Position numbers and translations under genes: made by a program. A stretch of 64,000 bases of DNA from Cichorium intybus (taxonomy: Eukaryota; Streptophyta; Magnoliopsida; Asterales; Asteraceae), in contig CM042013.1 in assembly GCA_023525715.1 (NCBI GenBank), forward strand, positions 75,437,494 through 75,501,493. Direction: 5' to 3'. This document shows positions 12,514 through 27,679 of the stretch, piece by piece (the stretch's first letter is position 1; each line of letters starts with the position of its first letter). The notes under the pieces are model-generated. The model was given only the letters and a program-made list of their open reading frames with translations. It made no database searches and was not told the DNA's origin.

Positions 12514-12521
12514 TTATTTTA

Positions 12522-12847
12522 TCCCCACCAGCCATTAAAACTCTATATTTTCATAAATATAACAATATATTTTTATGTTAGATTTAATTTGAAATAATTA
12601 ATCGAACATATAGAATGAGAGAGACGGGAAGTAAATGAAATCGCAACATTTGACGTCAAATGGGTTTAATCAAATATCGAAAGCATACATATAAACATAA
12701 TTTTGTTTTGTCGTTAATATATTTGTTTTCATTTATTTATATGGAATTTTAATAACTTGTGAATGTTAATTTTTCAATCAATATGACTTGTTTTTTATTT
12801 ACTTTTATGTGGACAAATAATAGAAAAGCAAAATCCATTATGCATAG
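12522..12847. other. AT-rich spacer, no gene seen
   Basis: Nothing recognised on either strand. Confidence 0.5.
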
Positions 12848-12855
12848 TTTTTTAA

Positions 12856-14355
12856 CAGAGCCGGTCCAACAGGTTTTAATGTCTTGAGCGAAATAATAAT
12901 TTGATGCTCTTATATCATGTTACCTGTGAGTCTCAAGTTTAAAACAACTTAATTCATGTTGCTTTAACGTTTCACTAAGATGTTTCCAATCATTTAATCC
13001 TTCAAATGCCAACTTTACTTTTAGTACGGTTTTAAACAACTTACAACAAAAAACAAAAAACTTTATCAAGCTCTTTTGAATACACTAATCATTTTCTATC
13101 ACAAACATCACCATCTCTTAATTTACGAATAAAAAATTAATTAGAAAAATGTCTTCCAAATGCATCTTTTGGAAAATCAATTGGTTTATCTTTATTAACA
13201 AACTCATTATTTTCAAAATCATTAGAAATATCAATAGGATCATTAGAACTTCCAATTGGATCGTTGTTTTCAAAATCATTTAGATTATCAACGGGATTAG
13301 TATTACTCTCACTTGCATTTTGATTTTTAACAAAATATTTATTTAAATATCCTCGTAAGGAATTAGCCATTTCTTGTTCTCTTTTTTTCCGTTTTCTATT
13401 TTGGGCACCCGATGGTTGTTGTCGCGGAAACATTTTCAAAACTCAACAACTATAACAATAAACGATCGAGAAAAGAAAGATACAACCTGAACAAAATCGT
13501 GATCCTTATATATAATCTGATTTTACTCTTAACTCTTGCAATAAAAACCAAATCTTTGAGCCTGACTCTGCCCTGCAATTCAATAGTTAAAACAGAAAAA
13601 TTCATAAACAAATATCATCTGATTTTGAGTGATTTGAATCTTGCAATCAAACCAAATACCTGGATATAAAGTGAAGTTCCAAGTTCAATTCAGGTTACCA
13701 AACCGTGAAACCCAAATCAAGAACTGCAAACCAAAATCAATCAGGAAATTAGAATTTCAGAATATTGGTCATTGTCTCATTGAACTACCGAAATAAATAA
13801 AATCAGAAAAGAAAGTAACATACCGAAAAAATAAAACCAAATACCTGGAGATTATGTCGACTGTCGGCAAGGAAGGCATAATTGAAAATCTGATTCGCTA
13901 ATCGCTATGTTCAAACTACAAACCGACGAGCAAAAGATCAAAGATGATGAATTGCAGAATTGATCGATGAATGACGAGCACACAAGGAAAGATTGAATCT
14001 GATTTTGAGCGACGCACACAAGGATTTATGAAATCGTTTATATAAAATACTCGAAATAGCATTACCAAAGGCGACGATTTCTAATGCCTAACGGATAGAA
14101 CTCCTCGATTCGATCTTCGGTTGATTGTTTCCCACTTCCAAGACGACCTTTCCTTTCCAATCGCATCATTCCCGCCTACAAATTCGCTTACCACTTCAAT
14201 CTCCTATGGACTATTGGACTTGCCTTACGAATTGGACCTGATTTGTTGGGCCATCGGTAATATACAGGATATAAGTGGACCATAATTTTTTATGCCCCCC
14301 TTATATTGCTGCCCTGGGCCTAGGCCCAGCTCGCCCATGTGTTGGGCCGGCCCTA
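12856..14355 (-). mobile_element. Non-autonomous hAT element, 1.5 kb
   Basis: The ends CAGAGCCGGTCCAACA and the inverse of GTTGGGCCGGCCCTA are diverged CAGGGCCGGCCC-type hAT termini. TTTTTTAA is directly repeated at 12848-12855 and 14356-14363, an 8-bp hAT target duplication. The element keeps a minus-strand exon for the start of a transposase (13137-13439) but no catalytic domain. The GC-rich right end (GCCCTGGGCCTAGGCCCAGC) contains a strong palindrome. Confidence 0.9.
13137..13439 (-). pseudogene. N-terminal exon of a hAT (ZMYM1/TTF-type) transposase
   Basis: A 100-residue frame beginning with a basic segment (PSGAQNRKRKKREQE, about residues 9-23), then LRGYLNKYF and an acidic, Asn-rich linker with repeated NDPI/NDFENN words. 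The SGAQNRK...GYLNKYF start is typical of plant hAT transposases of the zinc-finger MYM-type-1-like / TTF-domain class. The TTF zinc finger, DUF4371-like core and dimerisation domain are absent, so no transposase activity is expected. It lies within hAT ends, which supports the identification. Confidence 0.65.
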
Positions 14356-14493
14356 TTTTTTAATGATAAAAAACTAACAAGAAACTAGTTACAATAACAT
14401 ATAAAACTGAAAATTTGGGCAGCAAAATCGGTGTGTAATCAATAAACTAAGTTAACTTTCAATATAATGTTTTTCTCGATTAACTAAAAGATT

Positions 14494-14741
14494 AATGTTA
14501 AATTTGGTCACTTAACTTTATGATTTGTACTTATTTGATCAATTAACTTTGTTTAAATTCTAAAAAATCATCTAACCTTTTATTTATTTTCGAAATAGTC
14601 AATATGACATGTTATAACCGGTCAGAGTGACCATTTTAGAAATAAATAAGAAATTAGTTGACATTTTAAAACTTAAACAAAGTTAAGTGACCAAATAGAC
14701 ACAAATAAAAACGTTAAGTGACCAAATTCAACCTTAACATT
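14494..14741. mobile_element. MITE with TTTGGTCACTTAAC ends
   Basis: The left end AATTTGGTCACTTAAC and the right end GTTAAGTGACCAAATT are inverted. Inner blocks mirror as well (TTGATCAATTAACTTTGTTTAA against AAACAAAGTTAAGTGACCAA). Non-coding, about 248 bp. A partial copy of the left half is at 15472-15545. Confidence 0.75.
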
Positions 14742-15471
14742 TTTTATATTATATTGTAAATGCCAAAAAAAGATAAAGCTTCAATATTTTTCAAACTACA
14801 TAAAACACTTGATTAATGAAGATTAATCAAGTTGAATAAAAGATTTACACGAGTAATTATTTTAACATGTGTCAAACGCATTGTGCTCTTCAGCACTCTT
14901 TTGTATATTTCTAATTTGTTTAAATAATCATATATTTAATATTGCTACAGAATTATGTCATGAAAATAGTTTTTACATAATAAAGCAATTAATGTATTTA
15001 ACACTTAAATATTATTTAAACTCGTAGGATTCATATCAGTTTATCTAAGAGTCTAGTTTTAAGTGATGTGTTGAAGATAAATACAATTTAAATTGACCAA
15101 AATTTAGATAGATGAACAGAAATTAGTCATTACAATATCTACAACTAATAAACATCCAAATTGTAAATTGTGTGCATAAAAATATTTTGTATAAATAGTA
15201 AATATTACTTTATCAATCTAGGATCATTTTACCTTTTTTAGAAGATCAAAACATTTAACTAGAAATTAAAACCAACCAATTAAACAGAAAAGTATTCAAC
15301 TAGAAATCATCACTCGGTTCATCTTCTTTATATACATAATTTTTTCTATTTATTTACATAAATGAATTATTTGAGTAAAATAAACTTAGGTACTATTCCC
15401 ATGGTTAATTTAAATCAAAACTAACACAAGTTTCAAAAATTCAACATTCCAAAAAAAAAAAAAAGAATTAA
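14742..15471. other. AT-rich spacer, no gene seen
   Basis: No domain-bearing frame or transposon end recognised. Confidence 0.5.
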
Positions 15472-15545
15472 AGTTAATGTCGAATTTGGTCACTTATCTT
15501 TCTGGTTTGTACTCATTTGACCATTTAACTCTGTTTAAGTTTTAT
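15472..15545. mobile_element. Half copy of the 14494-14741 MITE
   Basis: GAATTTGGTCACTTATCTTT...GTTTAAGTTTTA follows the left half of the nearby MITE with several mismatches. The inverted right half is missing. Confidence 0.6.
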
Positions 15546-16139
15546 ATAACATCATCGTTTTTAGTTTTTTCAAACAAAAAATCCATGAATTCTGAAACAT
15601 TGAAAGCTACCAAATAGTTGTAACTTCGTATGTACTACATCTAAGCATCTCCCTTGCATCGTATTAAGACCCGAATGATCCACCCAAAGTATCGAATTAA
15701 CTTTGTGTTTTGTATTTTTTTCACATTTGACACCAGTTTTTGCCAAGCAGCGCTAACAACGTTGATAAAGTGGGTAGAAACATCATATCTAATACCATGT
15801 TAGTTCTTAAACATAAGTCGATCATCGTAACTCTAATTTAGTTTATTCAAATTTCCAAAACACATAACTCGATTGCCTACAACTTTTATGTTTTATGTTT
15901 CTTCCATATCCTCACCAATTCTGTCTAAGATCTTCCCAAATGTCTTCAATGTATATAAAAAGTGAAGTTTTTGATAAAATACATGATTTGCATTTGAAAC
16001 GATTGTCAAAATTATTAGAAATTTTTTGTTGAAAAAACTTATTGTTAAAAACGCAATCACATAATCACATAGATATGGGCGAACACTCTAGCATACAGCA
16101 CAACACATCGTGAAGTAAAGCTACAACACACGTAACATC
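15546..16139. other. Intergenic, no gene seen
   Basis: Nothing recognised. The last part may belong to the LTR fragment that follows. Confidence 0.4.
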
Positions 16140-16615
16140 ACCCAGTATAGTGAGAAGACTCACCTGATCCAAAAGGCCGCACTCCACACGCGCGTCTTTA
16201 GATCCCGACAGTGCGACCCTCCTAACAAAGATAACTCTACTTAGAACTTCCTAAACCCAAACAGGATAAACCTTTAAGACCGGTACCCCAAACCCTCGAG
16301 TTTGACCAAAAAGTCAAACCGGTCAAAAAGTTAACGGTTAAAGGTCAAAGTCAAAGTCAATTGGTCAACACGCAGTTAACGTCGCTAACTATGAACAGGC
16401 TCAAAAATCCATTAAGCTCTTAATCCATTTAGCCAATGTCTCAAATCTTCAAGGGACCTTCCAAACAGTCCCTAAGTCCATAAAGATCCTGACTTTACCA
16501 TCCAAACATAACCTTGCAAGCTCATGAACATGATCAAATTCCAAAATGGTCCAAAACTAACCAAAATCACCAAAGAGAGTTTGGCTTACTCTCTAAACCA
16601 ACTTAATGGTTTTAA
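16140..16615 (-). mobile_element. Fragment of the gypsy LTR family, inverted
   Basis: Read on the minus strand this matches about 6020-6490 of the LTR at 4940-7150: AACCATTAAGTTGGTTTAGA, the TTGAC-rich block and the GTTAGCGACGTTAACT-type palindrome (16374-16390) appear in the same order. The break at 16615 falls inside the LTR, so it is truncated there. The other limit is less certain. Confidence 0.75.
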
Positions 16616-17735
16616 AACAGGACTTAAATGCATAAAGTTTCAAACTTTATTCTAACGTTTAGCTTTTAGGAAAACGCTCGGAAAAAAAAAGAGAAAAACT
16701 TTCATTCGGCAGCAAAAGCTTTTAACTTTTATTTTTAACAAAACACTCTTAATCTAAAGGCTGTTTCAAATAGCTTTTGAGAGCGTTTAGCGTTTAACTT
16801 TTGATTTTGATATTATTTTATATTGTTAAAAGCTAAATTTGCCGAACATTTCTACACTAATAAAAGTTACAGTTACTAACTTTTAGCTAACTGCTTCCAG
16901 CTACCAGCTAATTTTACGGATCGAATACGCCCTAGATTTTATTACCTTTTAGCTTTTTTGGAAGCTATTAACTTTTAATTTTTATATAATTTTTCATATT
17001 TAAAAGCTAACACTATTACCGAAAACATTATATATACAACTAAAAACTACATATTCTACCTATCGTCTACCAACATCTAGCTATCATATTCAAGCTGTCA
17101 ATCCGTTTTATCATATACGTCTTTATTCCAATTCCGACGATTCTTTTGTTTAGTTAGTCAATATGAATTTTTGAGCCCTCTTAATATAATAGGATACCTC
17201 TTTCAAATAAAAAATACATATCCTGTATACCAAGCATGGTTGACTCACCAATCCAACAAAAACAAACCACCAAGTGGATTAAACCAACTTTATTCATTGC
17301 GATTTAAATAATATTTTCATAACATATTTAAATATTTTTATAGTGCCAAACCATCATGCATTACACGTATACGACGTGTCAAAAACATGCGCAAACGGTT
17401 GCGTCTCAATTGTTTATTACTTGTAACAGTTTACTTCTATTTTGCTTACAATTTTCCAACATATTTTATAATAACCCCCTTAACTTCCTTAACATACAAC
17501 TAACCCCCAAAAGTTCTCCCATATGTACAAACAACCCCTTGTAATTCGAGGAATCTACAAACCTTGAGTAAGTTAGTCAACTAAAAAACACATTCCTATT
17601 GTCCACCTCAATGGTCTTCCACTCAAAACATTCTAGAAGAATTTCTCAACTTTTATTGCTAGTTTTTGTTATTAAAAAATTATTATTACATCATGTACAA
17701 TTATTTGACTAAATTAAATAAGTCAAAAGCATATG
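16616..17735. other. 3' flank of the CTL gene
   Basis: About 16640-17000 is rich in AGCTTTTAACTTTT/AAAAGTTA words that could pair, suggesting a decayed MITE, but no clean termini are found. The part nearest 17736 should contain the 3' UTR of the choline-transporter-like gene; no clear single poly(A) signal stands out in this AT-rich sequence. Confidence 0.4.
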
Positions 17736-20700
17736 TTATCTTCTAAATCTTGGAGGAACTCGAGGCGTTAAAACGACAACGTCTCGATTAGCTTTAATCA
17801 AAGCAAGACGTTCTGGTATCGTTTTATCAAACAATCTGTTATCGGGATTTTCAGCATAACACACATAGTAACAACTCACACATGCATGGGGTAATGCCAT
17901 TGCGATCCTTGTCTACAAAATCAATAATTCAAAATGTTAAATACAATAAAAAATAATGTACGTTTTTTTATTTGATTATTATAAGTTGGGGAAAATAACA
18001 AAAAAAACACACTATATTTTAACATTTTTTCTGGTTTAAATCATTAACCATCAAATTTTTATTTGTTCTAATAAAACCATCAATTTTTGGAAAAATTTTC
18101 AATCCGACCATTATAACCTGAAAAAGCCGGTAACAATGGCTTCGATAAAACTTTTTAACAAAAATGGTGGTTTTCCGAATTATAAAAATTGGTTGGTAAA
18201 CTGAATTTTCGGCAAAATATAGCGTTTTTTCGTAAATAGCTCAGGATAATGTTTACACTTTAATTTATATAATTACGAAAAAAACGCTATATCTTATCAT
18301 TTTTTCTGGTTTAACCATCAATTTTTTATTTGTTCCGGTAACCACCAATTTTTAGAAAAAATCCTAGCCCTTTATGACCGGAAGAACCGGTGACAATGGC
18401 TTCGATGAAACTTTTTACCAAAAATTGATGTTTATTTTTCCAAATATTTTAAAAAGTAGTAGTTAAACCGAATTTTTAGCAAAATATAGTGCTTTTTTCG
18501 TAATTATAGCTACATAATGTTTACACTTTAATTTATATAATTACGGAAAAAAACATTAAATATTATTATTTTTTCTGGTTTAACCATCAATTTTTGATTT
18601 GTTCTAGTAAACAAAGTTTCTTCCGGCAACAATGACTTCGATAAAATTTTTTACCAAACTTTTTTGATTTTTTTCAAATAATTTAAAAATTAACGGTTAA
18701 ACCTAATTTTTGACAAAATATAGTATTTTTTTCGTAATTAACACTATATAAATCATAACATTATGCTTTTATACTAACCATCAAATAGCCGACGATGAAT
18801 GCAAGGAGTGAGATGGTGGCGGTGAAGGTCACATGCACGGAGGCGGTCCAAGCCGCCACCACAATGACACAAATTGAACCGCTACAAACTCCGGTGAGAA
18901 AGCATATTGCGGTGGTGATGTCGGAATCAACTATTGTTTCCATTTCTCGTTTCTCGAAAAGTTCCCAAGTGTCTTGTGATGCTTTCACGAATCCTTTTCC
19001 ATATGCCGCTATCTAACAATAAAAAGTAATTACTTGTGAAATTATATAATATTGTGTAGATAGGGGATAAGAGTAAGGATTAATTTTTTTTTAATTTAAT
19101 AGAGTATAGAATTTTATTAAATTTATTAGGTATATGAAAGTGACAAGTCTCCAACGGGCATAGCATATGAATTTATATATAAAAAGGACATCTTAACAAG
19201 TGGTGACATATTCTTGAGTCACCACTCCATTCAATCAGTTTGTGAAATATTTAGATTTATTGTAGATATTTTATAGTAAACGATTTAGAATAAAAAAAAA
19301 AATGTAAGATAGTGTTTCATAAAAAGAAAAAAGTACCAACTTTTAAAGCATGGCTAAAGTGATTTGTTTTTTTATACCTTTTTGGGAACCGAACTAGAGT
19401 GATTTATTTACAAAGAAAATTGTCTTAAAATGTTATTATAATTAAGGCAAAATGGAAGAAATAGTAACAAATTTGTATTGCTTGTGTATGATAACGTTAA
19501 AAATGCAAGATAGTGTTACGATTGTCTTTCTTATTAAGTTATCTAACTTTAAAAAATCTACCAAATAATGATAATATATTTCCACTTTGTCACTTTGGTA
19601 GGATATTATCTTTTTTAACTTCACCCAATAGCAATAAAAAAGTTCCTTTGTATATTTTAATGCAACTGCCATATTGAGTAGGTCATTTAAAATACGATTT
19701 TATAACATTAAAAAATATAAAAGGATTCATTTTTTTAAACAAATCAATGTAAGTAGGCTACTATGTATTATATTTAACCCTATTGGCCATAAGGAAAAAC
19801 GTCAAACACCATAAATACTTCAAGAAAAACATAAATATTTTAAAATCAATTAAAGAATCAAAATAAAAAGATTAATAAATATAACAAATTTATTTACCTG
19901 AACATAAGCCCACCCATTACCATATCTGAAAATTGCTTCCATAACTCTGAGACAACAATGTGCACAAGAAAACATGAACTCATCTTCTCCCTCAAGCAAA
20001 TTCAGACCTCGAGCAACAATTCTCAGAGCTTCAATGGTGGGAACAAACAAAGACCCCAAACACGCACTTCCAAGATTCTTGGACATCGCTCTTTGAAAAC
20101 AAAACTGTGTACTCGATTGCATTCCCCTTAAATAATACAACGAAATCACCCGACTAATCGTCAAATTCGCAACATTTCTCATCACCTCCGCCGTCCAAAG
20201 CAAGCTCAACACCAACAAAATAATCACCAATGGCGGAAAGTAAAAATTCAACGCCCCAATCACCGCTAATATCCAAATCGACATCCAAATGAACCCAATT
20301 CCAAGCATCCAGTACGTGGGTCGGTTTAAATCTGGAAATTTCGAAACGGGTTCGAGCGATTTGATGAAAACTTTACTGCAAAATTTCGTTCTTTGAGTTA
20401 CCCAGCAAGAGTACAACCCATTGCCGATTGCAAAGAAGATGAACACCACACCGACGCCGTCGGTGCTCGGCCGTTGGAAGCAGATGAGGAGGATTCCGGC
20501 GGATAATGACATTAGGAAAGAACTCCAGAGGATGAAATGTACCATGAAATGAGGCCAAACTCTTACTGCTTTCTGCCATGAAAATGCTAATGTGATGCTT
20601 AAAAGTGAAGCTGCTTCAACTTGTGGGAGAAAGTAATGAATTACTCTTCGTTCTTTTCTTCCAGCACTTCCGTCTTGTAATAATCCTTGGATTCCTTTGT

Positions 20701-21434
20701 ACACCAAGAAGAATACGAGACAAACAGCAACCAGGAAATGTAATGCGAACAAGAACAGGGAGATTTTATTGGTGTATTTTCTCGAATTCAAAGTGGTCAA
20801 AGATGGCTGATAGTCAAATATTCAATAACAAACGAAGAATAATTGAAGTTAGAAGACAAACCACGAATTTAATTTCAGTAATAAACAAAACCCAGAATCT
20901 GAAACTGAAAATTAATTGAAGAATGAAGAAAAGATCGGATTTTGACTTACTTGAGGGGTAGGTGTGTTGTGTGTATGAATTGGGCTTGGGATAGAGCGAG
21001 GATTAGCGGTGGGTGGCGGAGGAGATGGGTGGTGGGGTTGCGTGGGTGGAGGTTGTGGTTGTGGTTGTGGTGGTGGTGGATGGTGGTGGCCGGCGGTGGG
21101 GCCACGGGTAGGTGGTACTCTGGTGGCATTATCGATAACGAGTCTTAATGGATTTGTTGCGCTTAATCTTTGCATTCTTGACATGTGCACGTCTCTTGGT
21201 GGTTGTTGTTGGTGTTCTTCGAAACCCACTTCACCTTTCTCCAAATCTTTGTCGGTTTTTCTGATTTCAGCTTTTTCCGGTTGTTGATCGGCGGCGGCAT
21301 CTTCATTTTCTCTCTCTAAAACCTGCAAAAGATTGAGCAGAGAGAGGGGAGATGATGTGAGAGAATGGTTCGGAAGCAGGAAATGAAATGAAGGAAGTGG
21401 GTGAGATGTAACTTACGGGTTCTGCAACACCCAT
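17736..21434 (-). CDS. Choline transporter-like (CTL/SLC44) membrane protein, 5 exons
   Basis: Exons on the minus strand: 21417-21434, 20951-21322, 19898-20806, 18779-19012, 17736-17912 (stop TAA at 17736-17738). All introns are GT-AG and all junctions are phase 0, giving 569 residues, near the 550-odd usual for this plant family. The start MGVAEP sits in an 18-bp first exon. Exon 2 encodes a disordered His/Pro-rich N-terminus (about residues 7-130). Exons 3-4 hold nine or ten hydrophobic segments, the first at about residues 145-169. The C-terminus has the family-typical ALPHACVSCYYVCYAENP and TPRVPPRF. Members of the Choline_transpo family (PF04515) are multi-pass proteins of plasma membrane and trans-Golgi linked to choline transport and membrane trafficking. 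Which plant paralogue this is cannot be decided here. It appears intact; the 316-codon frame in exon 3 alone would be a truncated call. Confidence 0.92.
18001..18745. repeat. Three tandem repeats in intron 4 of the CTL gene
   Basis: TTTTTTCTGGTTTAA recurs at about 18027, 18300 and 18572, and each is followed by the same order of words (CATCAATTTTT, TTTGTTC, ACAATGGCTTCGAT, TTTTTACCAAA). The period is about 272 bp; the copies are diverged and the third is shortened. They fill most of the intron between 18778 and 17913. Confidence 0.8.
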
Positions 21435-21640
21435 GTTCGCCGGCCGGTAGGTGGCAGTGGCGCGGCGGCGGCGGCGGAGGGGGGGGAGGTGGAAGTTTAG
21501 AGTTTGTTTGTTTGTATGTGTTTGTGGTTTTGTAGTGGCTGCTATGATATTGGTTTGGCACTGTTGTTTTCACGATAGCTTTACATCACATCTATGAGAA
21601 AGAAAGGAAAATTACAAAGTTGCCCCTATACTATATAGTA
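21435..21640 (-). promoter_or_regulatory. 5' UTR and putative TATA box of the CTL gene
   Basis: Immediately upstream of the ATG is a G-run plus (CGG)n tract at 21455-21487, which would give a GC-rich 5' UTR. A CTATATAG motif at 21633-21640, about 200 bp before the start codon, is the best TATA-box candidate. Transcription start not visible. Confidence 0.4.
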
Positions 21641-22160
21641 ACTTGTAATATTAGTCCAACTTCTTATTTTGTTGCTATTTTTATCCATATTTCAAAATTG
21701 CTTTACAAAACCTTTTAGAGTTTAAATAAAATACATGATCAAGTTTTTCTTTGGGAAAATCTTTGGAAAATTCAACATATTTTCATCAAATTTATAGAAA
21801 GTCACTATATTATATTTTTAATACTATTAAACCCTTATGTTTTCCTAAATGTCTAATTTAAGTTTTTTGATCTCAAAAAAATTAAACATATTTTCATCAA
21901 ATCCTTAAAAAACAATTATATTATATTTTTTAGTGTGTTAAAACTCTTATATTTTTTGAAATTGTCTGATCTAATAGAATGTAACCATCAAACACTAAAA
22001 AGTCAATTACCTAGTATTTGTGATTTTGTCTACGATTTACCGATCTGAAACCTTAAATTAGACATTTCAGAAAATATAAGGGTTTTAATGCACTAAAAAA
22101 TAATATACTAGTTTTTTAAGAATCAAACAAAAATATGTTGGATTTTTATGAGATTTTACA
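21641..22160. repeat. Direct and inverted repeats upstream of the CTL gene
   Basis: An AACATATTTTCATCAAAT-led block of roughly 110 bp occurs at about 21773 and 21888, and an inverted copy at about 22045-22160 (TATAAGGGTTTTAATGCACT, AAAATATGTTGGATTTTTATG). The arrangement is like a decayed MITE with a duplicated arm. Confidence 0.6.
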
Positions 22161-22969
22161 TTTTTCTTTTTATAATTACTTTTCATAATGAAAAATACAC
22201 GAAAATGATGAATTGAAGTGATTATTTCCACAATTTTACCACTTGAATTTGGTCATGGGTTGTAGATAGGACAATGGAAATATGTTAATAATATTGACAG
22301 AAGAAAAACCAGTTTTATGAACTTTTGAATTGTGGATCAAAAGTACAAGAGAATTAATCATTGTGCTAAAATTGTAGGATTTTGAATACTAAAATGACTA
22401 GTTCTGTAAATTACTCCAATCCTTTCATAATTCGAGATAAGACGAAAGTAGTTACGTTTTGGTATATCTCTTCTCATGAGAAGTTATGATATACTTTTAA
22501 ATGATTAATACAAGAGAGCACATGAAAATAATATTATTTGCAATAGAAGATTTTGGGAAATCGCTACAAATGTTATTTTGTTATATTAATATTTTATTTA
22601 TAAGTAAATTAAAGTATCTTTTCCATTACCAACATCCGTACCTTTAGTCATAACTTATTGTCTCTTCATACTTTTTTAAAGCCTTAAGATCCATAAATTT
22701 GTTCTTTTTGCATCTTAAAGATCTTTTTAATTAACTTTCTCGGATTGAAATTTCTATATTTGGTTCTCAAATAAAGGTTACATGTTATATTTAGGAAAAA
22801 TTCTTTTTGAATTATTAAAATGCACACCAATAATCATTATAAAATATCGGTGAAATTTCATATAACTCATAATTTTATAATTTTTATTTATTAACAAATA
22901 TATCTAATAATAATTAAATATGAGAAAGAGATATTAGTCATTGGTTTGATAGCAAAATAAGAGACTTAG
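22161..22969. other. AT-rich spacer, no gene seen
   Basis: Nothing recognised on either strand. Confidence 0.5.
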
Positions 22970-23469
22970 AATCGAAGATGGTGAGCAATAGCGATTTAGA
23001 GTGTCTATTTGAAGAATTCCTAAATTTGTTCAATTCGAAATTTCAGTCGAAGAAACAACTTTTTTCAAATGTTCGACGAGAACCAGAACAATGATCTTAT
23101 ACATATCATGAACATTCAAAGTTAAGATAAAACTGTTTCTTTCCTGAAAACAAAATTATTTCGTGTTACCAAAGAAGCAATCCTTTGTTGATTCGAAAAC
23201 GAAACCACCTTTGAAAATCGTTCTGGTTGAAAAGAAGGCTTCGAGTCTAAAGACCAAACCTGTTTTCGAGTATAGACCAAAAGGGCACTTTGAATCAATA
23301 TCGAAGAAAACTTTTAAGGCTAAAAATACTCCAGCTTTGAACAATGCTTCAAAGACTATTTCGAGTCGAGATTCTGTCACTCGTTCTTGTCCAATTTAAA
23401 ATATTACAACTTGTGCTAACAACCATGGACCCATACAATTTTGGGTACCTAAAAATCTATAGTTTTTGC
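22970..23469 (+). pseudogene. Old Ty1/copia gag-pol linker, left half of a split element
   Basis: A 78-residue Lys/Ser-rich frame (23163-23399) continues in the same frame, through a TAA at 23397 and a TAG at 23460, to NNHGPIQFWVPKN. A G-P-x-x-x-W-V-P-K box is common in plant copia polyproteins just before the protease region. The frame is cut at 23469 by the hAT-type element and resumes in phase at 53407. Too decayed to encode a protein. Confidence 0.65.
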
Positions 23470-23530
23470 TAAGAGTGAGCGCGGTACGATTCGTGTGGTT
23501 TTAATACGGTAAATTACATACTATATACTA

Positions 23531-24060
23531 TCCTAATAAATAAGTAACTCAAAATCACATGTCACCTCCACATTCATTTGGCCACATGTCATTTTCTCAT
23601 GATTTTGAATTTCTTAAAAACCATAACATACTTTGTTCATTACTACTCTTTAATGATAGGTTACAATAGGTCGTTACAATTCTATCTTCCCTAATTACGC
23701 TTTTATTAATACGAAACTGTCAATTAAATGTTTAACCTCAAATTTCGTCTTACGGTTTCAAAAATCAAATTGCAATGGTGAATATATGTTAGGTATTTTT
23801 GTATTTTCCCAAGGGTAATCGAAATTTTTTAAGCACTAATTGCAATATATAGCAATGTACTTCAATTTATTTGTGTATTATAACATTCTACTTTTATATA
23901 TTTCTATTACATTTCTATATTCTCAATTTTGTGTGTTTTTGTTTATTTTTAAGATAGTATGTTATTTACTTTAAGTTAGTGCAATGCTTGATTTTTAGAT
24001 GTTCTTATTTAACATTTTTTCTTTTAATCAACCCGTGTAATACACGGGTCTCACAACTAG
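23531..24060 (+). mobile_element. Non-autonomous Helitron
   Basis: The 3' end has the Helitron signature: a perfect hairpin ACCCGTG-TAATA-CACGGGT (24031-24049; stem of 7 bp) a few bases before CTAG (24057-24060) followed by T. The 5' end is placed at the TCCTAATAAATAAG following A at 23530; Helitron 5' ends start TC and are usually of the TCTATA...AATAA type, so it could lie a few bases upstream. No Rep/helicase coding. Confidence 0.7.
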
Positions 24061-24071
24061 TGTGTGTGTGT

Positions 24072-24142
<71 letters not shown>
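24061..24142. repeat. (TG)n/(TA)n microsatellite
   Basis: TG repeats pass into a TA tract immediately after the Helitron end. Confidence 0.9.
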
Positions 24143-26812
<2,670 letters not shown>

Positions 26813-26857
26813 CGGTGCGGTTTGTGTGTGTGTGTGTAAATATTGCGTTGCGGTTTG

Positions 26858-27679
<822 letters not shown>

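Noticed and set aside
20942..21287. Gly/Trp-rich plus-strand frames over the CTL gene.
   Set aside because: Antisense shadows of exon 2, which encodes the His/Pro-rich N-terminus in a properly spliced frame.
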